The notes under the pieces are model-generated. The model was not told where the DNA came from. It saw only the letters and a program-made list of their open reading frames with translations, and searched no databases. Below, piece after piece: positions 1 through 8,391 of a stretch of 64,000 bases of DNA; within the stretch, counting starts at the first letter, position 1; each line of letters opens with the position of its first letter. Position numbers and translations under genes: made by a program. The DNA comes from JAJXWB01 sp964634325 (lineage in GTDB: Bacteria > Pseudomonadota > Alphaproteobacteria > Rhizobiales > Beijerinckiaceae). The stretch spans positions 138,336 to 202,335 of the forward strand of contig CAZWJF010000006.1 in assembly GCA_964634325.1 (NCBI GenBank), given 5' to 3'.

Positions 1-1479
1 TTCACCTACCGTGAACTCGCCACGCTCGCTGATCGAATCGCCGTCGGACTGTCGCGGCTCGGCGTCGGCCGCAACGACGTCGTGGCGATGCAATTGCCGA
101 ATTGGTGGCAGTTCAGCCTTCTGTATCTCGCCTGTTCGCGCATCGGCGCCGTTCTCAATCCGCTGATGCCGATCTTCAGGGAGCGCGAGCTGTCGTTCAT
201 GCTCAAGCACGGCGAGGCCAAGGCGCTGGTCGTGCCGAAGACATTCCGGGCCTTCGACCATGAAGCGATGGCGCGCGGCCTTCAGAAGTCATTGCCCGCG
301 CTGAAACACGTCATTGTCGTCGACGGAGGCGGCGCTGACGATTTCGACGCACTGCTGACGACGCCCCAGTGGGAAAAAGAACCGGATGCAAGGACGATCC
401 TGAATTTGAACCGCCCGGGTCCAGACGATATCACGCAGCTCATCTACACCTCCGGGACGACGGGCGAACCCAAGGGCGTGATGCACAGCGCCAACACGCT
501 GATGGCGAATATCGTGCCGTATGCGCGTCGCCTGAGCCTTGGCGCCGAAGACGTGATCCTCATGGCGTCCCCGATGGCGCATCAGACCGGCTTCATGTAC
601 GGCCTGATGATGCCGATCATGTTGAAGGCGAGCGCCGTCCTTCAGGATGTCTGGGACCCGGCGAAAGCCGCCGCGCTCATCCGTGCGGAGAAGGCGACGT
701 TTACGATGGCGTCGACGCCATTCCTGACGGATCTCACGCGCACCGTCACTGAAACTGGCCAGCCCGTGCCGACGCTGAGGACGTTTCTGTGCGCGGGCGC
801 GCCTATTCCGGGCCCGCTGGTCGAACAGGCGCAGGTCGGCCTCGGCGCCAAGATCGTTTCGGCGTGGGGTATGACGGAGAACGGCGCCGTCACGCTCATC
901 AAGCTCGACGACGACGACAAATTGGCGTCGACGACGGACGGGTGCGCGCTGCCGGGCGTCGAGGTGAAGGTCGTCGACGGCGAGGGCAAGAGCCTGCCGC
1001 CGGGCGAGATCGGCAAGCTGCTCGTGCGCGCCTGCTCGAATTTCGGCGGCTATCTCAAGCGTCCACAGTGGAACGGAACCGACGCCGAGGGGTGGTTCGA
1101 CACCGGCGACCTCGCTTACACGAACGCGCAAGGTTACATCCGCATCGCCGGGCGCTCGAAGGACGTGATCATCCGCGGCGGCGAGAACATTCCGGTCGTG
1201 GAGATCGAGGCGCTGCTCTACAAACATCCGGCCGTAGCGCAGGTCGCCATCGTCGCCTATCCCGACGAGCGGCTCGGCGAACGCGCTTGCGCTGTCATTG
1301 TGCCCAAGCCCGGTCAAACGATCGACTTCGCCGCCATGACGGAATTTCTGAAGTCTCAGAAGCTGGCGGTTCAGTACATTCCCGAAAAACTGATCGTCCG
1401 CGAGGCAATGCCCGCGACGCCATCGGGCAAGATCCAGAAATTCCGCCTCCGCGACATGCTGAAGGCCGGCGAACTGTAG
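1..1479 (+). CDS. AMP-dependent acyl-CoA ligase (cyclohexanecarboxylate/medium-chain type), 5' partial
   Basis: The reading frame is open from base 1, so the true start lies upstream; 492 residues are visible. The family activates a carboxylic acid to its acyl-CoA through an acyl-adenylate. Visible motifs are the AMP-binding loop YTSGTTGEPKG, the GWFDTGDLA aspartate motif, the hinge region GRSKDVIIRGGEN, and the C-terminal catalytic-lysine context TPSGKIQK. The PNWWQF stretch near the start resembles cyclohexanecarboxylate-CoA ligases of the AliA type. It heads a same-strand run with hydratase and dehydrogenases, so its product probably feeds beta-oxidation. The exact substrate (alicyclic, aromatic or dicarboxylic acid) is inference. 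Confidence 0.88.
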   Translation, partial: FTYRELATLADRIAVGLSRLGVGRNDVVAMQLPNWWQFSLLYLACSRIGAVLNPLMPIFRERELSFMLKHGEAKALVVPKTFRAFDHEAMARGLQKSLPALKHVIVVDGGGADDFDALLTTPQWEKEPDARTILNLNRPGPDDITQLIYTSGTTGEPKGVMHSANTLMANIVPYARRLSLGAEDVILMASPMAHQTGFMYGLMMPIMLKASAVLQDVWDPAKAAALIRAEKATFTMASTPFLTDLTRTVTETGQPVPTLRTFLCAGAPIPGPLVEQAQVGLGAKIVSAWGMTENGAVTLIKLDDDDKLASTTDGCALPGVEVKVVDGEGKSLPPGEIGKLLVRACSNFGGYLKRPQWNGTDAEGWFDTGDLAYTNAQGYIRIAGRSKDVIIRGGENIPVVEIEALLYKHPAVAQVAIVAYPDERLGERACAVIVPKPGQTIDFAAMTEFLKSQKLAVQYIPEKLIVREAMPATPSGKIQKFRLRDMLKAGEL

Positions 1480-1560
1480 TCGTCGTCAACGCGGTTCGGC
1501 GTCGCCGGACCGCTCCATCCCTCAACAGCAGACGCGCTCGAGGGCGCAAGAGAGGCGTGC

Positions 1561-2337
1561 GTGCCGGAAGACGTCATCCTCACCGAACGCGCGGGCCGTG
1601 TCGGGGTCGTCACGCTCAATCGTCCGAAAGTGCTGAACGCGCTCAACGACGATCTGATGAATGCGCTCGGCGCCGCCTTGCTCGCTTTCGACGCCGATGG
1701 CGAGATCGGCGCGATCGTGATCGCCGGGTCGCAACGCGCCTTCGCCGCCGGCGCCGACATAGCAGTCATGGCGGACTGGACCTACAGCGACGTTTACACG
1801 TCCGACTTCATCACCCGAAACTGGGAGACGATCCGCCGGATCCGCAAGCCGGTGATCGCCTCGGTCGCCGGTCTTGCTTTCGGCGGCGGGTGCGAACTGG
1901 CCTTGTCCTGCGACATCATCGTCGCCGGCCGCAGCGCAAAGTTCGGCCTGCCGGAAATCAAGCTCGGCCTGCTGCCGGGCGCTGGCGGAACGCAGCGTTT
2001 GCCGCGCGCCATCGGCAAGGCCAAGGCGATGGACATGTGCCTGTCGGCGCGCACGCTCAGCGCCGAGGAGGCAGACCTGTACGGTCTCGTTTCGCGGGTT
2101 GTCGACGACGAGCGGCTGCGGGAAGAAACCATGAAACTGGCGGACACGGTCGCCTCGTTTTCTACGCCCGCACTGATGGCGCTGAAGGAATGCGTCAATC
2201 GCGCGTACGAATCGTCGCTCGCCGAGGGCGTCTTGTTCGAGCGTCGCGAATTGCACGCGCGCTTTGCTTCGCCCGACGCGCGCGAAGGCGTCCGGGCCTT
2301 TCTGGAAAAGCGCAAGCCCGTCTTTGAAAACCGCTGA
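1561..2337 (+). CDS. enoyl-CoA hydratase/isomerase (crotonase family)
   Basis: This 258-residue protein has the usual crotonase length. It hydrates a trans-2-enoyl-CoA to the 3-hydroxyacyl-CoA. The oxyanion-hole segment FAAGADI, the GGGCELAL segment and PEIKLGLLPGAGGTQRL are all present, so both catalytic-type glutamates are retained. The start is GTG, with AGAGAGG six bases upstream. It lies 81 bp after the ligase and 24 bp before an acyl-CoA dehydrogenase, consistent with one beta-oxidation operon. BadK-like or generic fadB-type hydratase activity cannot be told apart from sequence alone. Confidence 0.9.
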   Translation: MPEDVILTERAGRVGVVTLNRPKVLNALNDDLMNALGAALLAFDADGEIGAIVIAGSQRAFAAGADIAVMADWTYSDVYTSDFITRNWETIRRIRKPVIASVAGLAFGGGCELALSCDIIVAGRSAKFGLPEIKLGLLPGAGGTQRLPRAIGKAKAMDMCLSARTLSAEEADLYGLVSRVVDDERLREETMKLADTVASFSTPALMALKECVNRAYESSLAEGVLFERRELHARFASPDAREGVRAFLEKRKPVFENR

Positions 2338-2361
2338 GGCGTTCAAGCGAGGACAACGATC

Positions 2362-3522
2362 ATGGCTCTCGACGCTGAAACATTCGGAATCCTTCTCGAC
2401 ACCGTTCGCCGTTTCGTACGCGACCGCCTCGTCCCGGCGGAAAACGTGGTCGAGGAGCGTGACGAAGTGCCGGCCGAAATCGTGCAGGAGATGAAGGATC
2501 TCGGCCTGTTCGGCCTGTCGATTCCGGAGGAATACGGCGGGATCGGCCTCTCCATGAGTCAGGAGTGCAGGGTCGCTTATGAAATCGGCAAGACAGCGCT
2601 CGCGTTCCGCTCCGTGTTCGGCACCAATGTCGGCATAGGGTCGCAAGGCATCTTGATGGATGGGACCGAGGACCAGAAGCGTCTGTGGTTGCCGAAGGTG
2701 GCGACCGGCGAACTGATCATGTCCTTTGCGTTGACCGAGCCCGACGCCGGTTCGGATTCCGCGTCCATCAAGACGCAGGGCGTTCGCGACGGCGACCATT
2801 ACATCCTCAACGGGACAAAGCGGTTCATCACCAATGCGCCGCGCGCTGGCGCCTTCACGCTGATGGCGCGCACCGACGGGCCGGGCGCAGGCGGCATCTC
2901 CTCCTTCATCGTGCCGGCGGGCCTGCCCGGCCTGTCGCTCGGATCCCCCGACAAGAAGATGGGTCAACGCGGCACCAAGACCTGCGACGTCATCCTCGAC
3001 AACGTCCGCGTGCCCGCGGCCAACATCATTGGCGGCAAATCGGGACAGGGCTTCAAGACCGCGATGAAAGTGCTCGACCGGGGCCGCCTGCATATCTCGG
3101 CGGTCGCATGCGGGATGGCTCAGCGCATTTTGGACGAGGCGGTCGCCTATGCGCAGAACCGCAAGCAATTCGGCAAGCGAATCGGCGAATTTCAACTGAT
3201 TCAAGCGATGCTCGCCGACAGCCAGGCCGAACTCTACGCCGGTTGGTGCATGGTTCAGGATTGTTCCGCGCGCTTCGATCTGAAGCCGGCGCATCTGAGC
3301 GATCCGGATGTGAGCATGCGCGCGTCCTGCTGCAAATTGTTCTGCACGGAAATGGTCGGCCGCGTCGCCGACCGCGGCGTGCAGATTCACGGCGGGTCCG
3401 GCTACATCAACGAATATCCGGTCGAACGATTCTATCGCGATGTCCGGCTGCTGCGCCTCTACGAGGGCACCACGCAAATCCAGCAGATGATCATCGGCCG
3501 CGAAGTCGTCGGCCGGGCATGA
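2362..3522 (+). CDS. acyl-CoA dehydrogenase
   Basis: A 386-residue FAD-dependent acyl-CoA dehydrogenase that introduces the alpha-beta double bond and passes electrons to ETF. The FAD/substrate motif FALTEPDAGSDS, the KRFITNA segment and the C-terminal LYEGTTQIQQ, which carries the catalytic Glu, are visible. The start ATG has GAGGAC upstream. It sits between the hydratase and GcdH, and is probably the dehydrogenase for the ligase product (alicyclic or pimeloyl-type CoA ester by context). The substrate is not determined by what I can see. Confidence 0.92.
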   Translation: MALDAETFGILLDTVRRFVRDRLVPAENVVEERDEVPAEIVQEMKDLGLFGLSIPEEYGGIGLSMSQECRVAYEIGKTALAFRSVFGTNVGIGSQGILMDGTEDQKRLWLPKVATGELIMSFALTEPDAGSDSASIKTQGVRDGDHYILNGTKRFITNAPRAGAFTLMARTDGPGAGGISSFIVPAGLPGLSLGSPDKKMGQRGTKTCDVILDNVRVPAANIIGGKSGQGFKTAMKVLDRGRLHISAVACGMAQRILDEAVAYAQNRKQFGKRIGEFQLIQAMLADSQAELYAGWCMVQDCSARFDLKPAHLSDPDVSMRASCCKLFCTEMVGRVADRGVQIHGGSGYINEYPVERFYRDVRLLRLYEGTTQIQQMIIGREVVGRA

Positions 3523-3560
3523 TCGTATAGCGACAAATCGAGCAAGCACGGGAGCAAGCG

Positions 3561-4751
3561 ATGGCCGCCAAGGGAACGCGTCAGACTTTCAGCTGGAACG
3601 ACCCTCTGTCGCTCGACGGGCAGATCACCGAAGACGAGCGCGCCGTGCGCGACACGGCGTTCGCCTATTGCCAGGAGCAGTTGCTGCCGCAGGTGCAGGA
3701 GGCTTTCCGACACGAAAAGACCAACGCTGGCGTCTTTCGCGGGATGGGCGAGCTTGGACTATTGGGCGCCACGATTCCCGAAGCCTACGGCGGCGCTGGC
3801 CTGAATTACGTCTGCTACGGGTTGATTGCGCGCGAAGTCGAACGGGTCGACTCCGGCTACCGGTCGATGATGAGCGTGCAATCCTCGCTCGTGATGGTCC
3901 CGATCAACGAATTCGGCTCCGAGGCGACGAAGCAGAAGTATCTGCCGAAGCTCGCAAGCGGCGAGTGGATCGGTTGCTTCGGCCTGACCGAACCGAACCA
4001 TGGCTCGGACCCCGGCGGCATGATTACGCGGGCGAGGAAAGTCGATGGCGGCTATCGGCTGAGCGGCGCAAAGATGTGGATCACCAACAGCCCGATAGCC
4101 GACGTGTTCGTCGTCTGGGCGAAGGACGACGCCGGCGACATCCGCGGCTTCGTGCTGGAGAAGGGCTGGAAGGGGCTAAGCGCGCCGGCGATCCACGGCA
4201 AGGTCGGACTGCGTTCGTCCATCACCGGCGAAATCGTGATGGACGAAGTGTTCTGCCCCGAAGAGAACGCGTTTCCGGAGGTGCGCGGCCTCAAGGGGCC
4301 TTTCACCTGTCTGAATTCCGCGCGTTACGGCATCGCCTGGGGCGCGCTCGGCGCCGCAGAGGATTGCTATCTGCGCGCGCGCCAATATGTGCTCGATCGC
4401 AAGCAGTTCGGGCGGCCGCTGGCGGCGAACCAGCTCGTTCAGAAGAAGCTCGCCGATATGCTGACCGAGATCGCCCTCGGTCTGCAGGGTTGTCTGCGGC
4501 TGGGGCGTCTGAAGGACGAAGGCGCGGCGCCTGTGGAGATCACGTCGATCATGAAGCGCAATTCCTGCGGCAAGGCCTTGGAGATTGCGCGTGTGGCCCG
4601 AGACATGATGGGGGGGAATGGCATCAGCGACGAATTCGGCGTCGCACGTCATCTCGTCAATCTCGAAGTCGTCAACACCTACGAGGGCACGCATGACATC
4701 CATGCGCTGATCCTGGGCCGCGCCATTACAGGCATCGCGGCCTTCAACTGA
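3561..4751 (+). CDS. gcdH: glutaryl-CoA dehydrogenase
   Basis: A 396-residue member of the GcdH subfamily, which oxidatively decarboxylates glutaryl-CoA to crotonyl-CoA, the last special step in benzoate/cyclohexane carboxylate and lysine breakdown. Subfamily signatures are the N-terminal WNDPLSLD, VERVDSGYRSMMSVQSSLVM, GLTEPNHGSDPGGM, and the C-terminal VNTYEGTHDIHALILGRAITG with the catalytic Glu. SD-like GGGAGC precedes the ATG. Its presence after ligase, hydratase and dehydrogenase supports degradation of a substrate that passes through glutaryl-CoA. Confidence 0.93.
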   Translation: MAAKGTRQTFSWNDPLSLDGQITEDERAVRDTAFAYCQEQLLPQVQEAFRHEKTNAGVFRGMGELGLLGATIPEAYGGAGLNYVCYGLIAREVERVDSGYRSMMSVQSSLVMVPINEFGSEATKQKYLPKLASGEWIGCFGLTEPNHGSDPGGMITRARKVDGGYRLSGAKMWITNSPIADVFVVWAKDDAGDIRGFVLEKGWKGLSAPAIHGKVGLRSSITGEIVMDEVFCPEENAFPEVRGLKGPFTCLNSARYGIAWGALGAAEDCYLRARQYVLDRKQFGRPLAANQLVQKKLADMLTEIALGLQGCLRLGRLKDEGAAPVEITSIMKRNSCGKALEIARVARDMMGGNGISDEFGVARHLVNLEVVNTYEGTHDIHALILGRAITGIAAFN

Positions 4752-4863
4752 TTTTCGAGCAGGCGGTTCGCCGGGAGGCGCAATGCGCAAATCGGACTTC
4801 TCGAAAAGCGACGCGGCAGACGCGTCGACAGCCTAACGAGCGCCAAGAAGGGGAGGGAATGAA

Positions 4864-6072
4864 ATGAAATACAGACTCGGAAAGACTTTGGCCGCTGGCG
4901 CCCTGTCGCTCGTGGCGACGGGCGCGCTCGCGCAAACGCCGGTGAAGATCGGCATGCTGAGCGACATGTCCGGCCCTTACGCTGACTTCGGCGGCGCCGG
5001 CTCGCTCGAAGCGGCGAAACTCGCCATTGAAGATTACAACGCGACTTCAAAGAAGCTTGCCGTCGAGGTGGTGTCGGCCGATGCGCAGAACAAGCCGGAC
5101 GTCGGGTCGACGATCGCGCGCGGCTGGTTCGAGAACGACAAGGTCGACATGATCGTCGACATTCCGACCAGCGGCATCGCGCTCGGTCTGGCCTCGCTGG
5201 TCAAAGACAAGAACAAGGTGATGATCGCCACCACTGCCGGAACATCGGATCTGAGCGGCAAGGCCTGTACGCCCAACAGCCTGCACTGGGTGTGGGACAC
5301 CTGGTCGAATTCGCACGGGACGACGGAAGCGGTCGTCAAGAGCGGCGGAAAGAGCTGGTTCTTCCTGACGGCCGACTACACCTTCGGCACGACGATGGAG
5401 AAAGAGGCCGGCGATGTCGTGAAGGCGAACGGCGGAACAGTGCTCGGCTCCGTGCGTCATCCGCTGAACGCCAAGGACTTCTCGTCTTTCCTCTTGCAGG
5501 CGCAGGCGTCGAAAGCGCAGATCATCGGGCTGGCGAACGGCGGGACGGATACGGTCAATTCGATCAAGACAGCGTCTGAATTCGGAATTGTCGCGGGCGG
5601 GCAGAAACTGGTCGGCCTCGTCATGTTCATCAGCGACATCCACGCGCTCGGCCTCAAGGCGGCCAACGGCCTGCAATTGACCACCGCATATTACTGGGAC
5701 CTCAACGACAAGACGCGCGCGTTCGCCGAACGTTTCGCCAAACGCAATAATGGCAAGATGCCGTCGATGAGCCAGGCCGGCACGTATTCGGCGACGCTCG
5801 CGTATCTACGCGCTGTCGAAAAGGTCGGCGGCCCGTCCGACGGCGCCGCCGTGGTCGCCGCCATGCGCAATGCCGGCGCTTTTGAGGATCCGCTGTTCGG
5901 CAAGACGCAGGTGCGCGCAGATGGTCGGGTCGTCCACGACATGTATCTCGTCGAGGTCAAGAAACCGGAAGAATCGAAGAAGCCGTGGGACTACTACAAG
6001 ATCGTTTCGACCATTCCCGCGGACCGCGCATTTCGTCCGCTGGCTGAAGGAAATTGCCCGCTGGCGAAGTGA
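4864..6072 (+). CDS. branched-chain amino acid/aromatic-type ABC transporter substrate-binding protein
   Basis: A 402-residue periplasmic binding protein of the LivJ-type (Peripla_BP_6) fold. It has a clear signal peptide with a cleavage-like ALA-Q around residues 23-24, followed by VKIGMLSDMSGPYADFGG, the typical start of this family. Family members bind amino acids, and in aromatic-degrading bacteria also benzoate or p-coumarate-like ligands. No permease or ATPase gene follows in the window, so its transport partners must be elsewhere. GGGAGGGAATG precedes the ATG. Its position after gcdH suggests it captures the substrate or a related acid. Confidence 0.9.
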   Translation: MKYRLGKTLAAGALSLVATGALAQTPVKIGMLSDMSGPYADFGGAGSLEAAKLAIEDYNATSKKLAVEVVSADAQNKPDVGSTIARGWFENDKVDMIVDIPTSGIALGLASLVKDKNKVMIATTAGTSDLSGKACTPNSLHWVWDTWSNSHGTTEAVVKSGGKSWFFLTADYTFGTTMEKEAGDVVKANGGTVLGSVRHPLNAKDFSSFLLQAQASKAQIIGLANGGTDTVNSIKTASEFGIVAGGQKLVGLVMFISDIHALGLKAANGLQLTTAYYWDLNDKTRAFAERFAKRNNGKMPSMSQAGTYSATLAYLRAVEKVGGPSDGAAVVAAMRNAGAFEDPLFGKTQVRADGRVVHDMYLVEVKKPEESKKPWDYYKIVSTIPADRAFRPLAEGNCPLAK

Positions 6073-6115
6073 TCGCCGACCGCCGCAACCTGTATAGACT
6101 GGCGACTCCATGACT

Positions 6116-6150
6116 GGCCGGCGTCCTTGGGTGGGCGCCGGCCTTCTTCG
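6116..6150 (+). terminator. probable intrinsic terminator after the binding-protein gene
   Basis: A perfect 8-bp GC stem, GGCCGGCG at 6116-6123 and CGCCGGCC at 6136-6143, is followed by a pyrimidine-rich TTCTTCG. It sits 43 bp after the ABC binding-protein stop and would separate it from the CoA-transferase gene. The tail is not a pure T run, so termination strength is uncertain. Confidence 0.5.
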
Positions 6151-6367
6151 TCGTGTGCGCCGTGAGGCTCGATTTGGGAGGCCGCCCGCCCCGGCGCTTG
6201 CGTGAGATGCATTCATTCTCGCTCGTTGTGTATAGTTGCGGGACGGGCGGCGTCGAACGCGCATTCGGCCGCATCGAGGGAACCGGCGATGTCTGGACAA
6301 GAGAATTCTAAGAGGGCTCCGGCAGTGCGGAGATCGAAATCGGCGCTGCCAAATGCAGCCGACTGAA

Positions 6368-7513
6368 ATGGCTCTGGCGAACGGAACATCGCGCAAGCCG
6401 CTGAAGGGGCTCCTCGTCGTCGCGCTGGAGCAAGCCGTCGCTGCGCCCTATTGCTCGTCGCGGCTCGCCGACGCGGGCGCGCGCGTCATCAAGATCGAAC
6501 GGCCCGAAGGCGATTTCGCAAGAGGTTACGACACGTCCGCCAATGGGCTGTCGAGCTATTTCGTCTGGCTCAATCGCGGCAAGGAAAGCCTCGTCGCCGA
6601 CATCAAGAACCAGGCCGATGCGGACCTTCTGCGCAATATTCTCGCCAGAGCCGACGTGTTCATCCAGAACCTCGCGCCGGGCGCCGCCGAACGCGCGGGC
6701 CTCGGTTCGCAGGCGTTGCGCGCGCGCTATCCGCGGCTCATCACTGTCGATATCTCCGGCTACGGTCCCGGCAATTCCTATACCGACATGAAGGCCTACG
6801 ACCTGCTGGTGCAGGCCGAAAGCGGGCTTGCCGGCATCACCGGCCATCCCGCTGGCCCTGGACGGGTTGGCGTCTCCGTCTGCGACATCGCCTGTGGCAT
6901 GGCCGCACATGCAGCGATCCTCGAGGCGCTGATCGCACGGTCGATCACCGGCGAAGGCACGGCGATCGAGACCAGCCTGTTCGCCGGCATGGCCGACTGG
7001 ATGAACGTGCCGCTGATCTATTTCGAAGGCACGGGCGTCGAGCCGAAACGCATGGGGCTCGCGCATCCTTCGATATGCCCCTACGGCGCCTTCGCGCTGA
7101 AGGACGGAAGCCTCGTTCTGATTTCGATCCAGAACGAACGCGAGTGGGCGAATTTTTCGCGTGTGGTGATGCGCGACGCCGATCTGCCGACGAGATCGGG
7201 TTACGAGAACAATAATATTCGGGTCGCCAATCGCGAGAAGGTCGATGCGCATGTCGGTTCGGCGTTCGCGACCTTGAGCCGCGAAGAAGCCGAGGCGGCG
7301 CTGCGCGAGGCGGGCACGGCCTACGGCTTCGTCAATACGGTTGCCGAGCTCGCGCACCATCCGGCGCTGCGGCGTGTGGAGGTTGCAACGCCGAACGGTT
7401 TGGCCTCGGTCGTTGCGCCGCCGACGACGCGCGACGGCGCGATACCGGAACTCGGGCCTGTGCCGCAAGTCGGCGAGCATAGCGAAAAGATAAGGGCTGA
7501 GTTCCAGCCCTAG
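6368..7513 (+). CDS. CaiB/BaiF family (family III) CoA-transferase
   Basis: A 381-residue class III CoA-transferase that moves CoA between carboxylic acids through an aspartyl intermediate. The N-terminal KPLKGLLVVALEQAVAAP, DAGARVIKIERPEGDFAR and the Asp-containing YDLLVQAESGLAGITG segments are diagnostic. The start is uncertain: ATG codons at 6353 and 6368 both work, and the frame is open back to a TTG at 6236, but the family N-terminus fits 6368. It follows a terminator-like hairpin and precedes an SDR by 38 bp. The substrate pair is unknown. Confidence 0.85.
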   Translation: MALANGTSRKPLKGLLVVALEQAVAAPYCSSRLADAGARVIKIERPEGDFARGYDTSANGLSSYFVWLNRGKESLVADIKNQADADLLRNILARADVFIQNLAPGAAERAGLGSQALRARYPRLITVDISGYGPGNSYTDMKAYDLLVQAESGLAGITGHPAGPGRVGVSVCDIACGMAAHAAILEALIARSITGEGTAIETSLFAGMADWMNVPLIYFEGTGVEPKRMGLAHPSICPYGAFALKDGSLVLISIQNEREWANFSRVVMRDADLPTRSGYENNNIRVANREKVDAHVGSAFATLSREEAEAALREAGTAYGFVNTVAELAHHPALRRVEVATPNGLASVVAPPTTRDGAIPELGPVPQVGEHSEKIRAEFQP

Positions 7514-7551
7514 AGACGGGGCGTCGCCTAGCGCGCGTGAAGGGAGCGGCA

Positions 7552-8301
7552 ATGAGATTGCAGAACAAGATCGCGATCGTGACAGGCGCCGGCGGGGGCT
7601 TCGGCGAAGGCGTCGCCCGACGCTTTGCGGACGAAGGCGCCAAGGTCGCTGTCGTCGACATCCGCGCGGCGGAAGCCGAGCGCGTCGCCAGAGAAATCGG
7701 CGCCGCAGCGATCGCGCTCGAGGCGGATGTGGGCGATGCGGACGACGTGCAACGTGTCGTCGACCAGACAAAGGCGCGCTTCGGCGCGCCGAACATTCTG
7801 GTCAACAACGCCGGCGTGACGCACAAGAACCGGCCGCTCCTGGAAGTGGACGAGGCAATGTTCGACCACATCTTCCGGGTCAACGTGAAGTCGATCTTCC
7901 ACTTTGTCCGCTCGATCGCGCCGATCATGCGCGACAATGGCGGCGGCGTCATTCTCAACGTCGGCTCGACCGCCGGCATTCGCCCGAGGCCGGGGCTCAC
8001 ATGGTACAACGCCACGAAGGGCGCGGTGAACCTCGCCTCAAAGTCGCTCGCAGTTGAACTCGCGTCCTGGAAGATTCGCGTCAATGCGATATGTCCGGTC
8101 ATCGGCGAGACGGGATTGCTCGAGGCCTTCATGGGTATGCCCGATACGCCCGACAACCGCGCCAAGTTCGTTGCGACCATTCCGCTCGGCCGCATGTCGC
8201 GTCCGGCGGACATCGCCAACGCCGCGCTCTATCTAGCTTCCGACGAGGCCGAATTCATAACCGGGGTCGAATTTCCGGTCGACGGTGGGCGAACTGTCTG
8301 A
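7552..8301 (+). CDS. short-chain dehydrogenase/reductase
   Basis: A 249-residue classical SDR. The Rossmann motif TGAGGGFGEG, NNAG, the catalytic Ser in NVGSTAG and the catalytic YNATKG are all present. It probably oxidises a 3-hydroxyacyl-CoA or alicyclic hydroxyl group with NAD(P)+, as BadH-type SDRs do in cyclohexanecarboxylate pathways; that role is inferred from context. I chose the ATG at 7552, with AAGGGAG upstream, rather than the in-frame GTG at 7537. Confidence 0.87.
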   Translation: MRLQNKIAIVTGAGGGFGEGVARRFADEGAKVAVVDIRAAEAERVAREIGAAAIALEADVGDADDVQRVVDQTKARFGAPNILVNNAGVTHKNRPLLEVDEAMFDHIFRVNVKSIFHFVRSIAPIMRDNGGGVILNVGSTAGIRPRPGLTWYNATKGAVNLASKSLAVELASWKIRVNAICPVIGETGLLEAFMGMPDTPDNRAKFVATIPLGRMSRPADIANAALYLASDEAEFITGVEFPVDGGRTV

Positions 8302-8343
8302 TCGAGTGAGGTCTGGTCGGCGCCGTTCCCGGCGGCAAGAGTT

Positions 8344-8362
8344 GTCGCGAGTGTGTCGCGAC
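8344..8362. terminator. hairpin between convergent genes
   Basis: GTCGCGA at 8344-8350 and TCGCGAC at 8356-8362 form a perfect 7-bp stem with a 5-base loop. It lies between the convergent SDR and CoA-transferase genes. There is no T tract, so it may act as a weak bidirectional or Rho-assisted terminator. Confidence 0.35.
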
Positions 8363-8391
8363 GCCGGACGGCTTGCGCGCTCCCGACCTCG

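Noticed and set aside
1522..3549. 675-codon open frame on the minus strand
   Set aside because: It runs antisense across the hydratase and acyl-CoA dehydrogenase genes, has Arg/His/Asp-rich low-information sequence and matches no family; a high-GC shadow.
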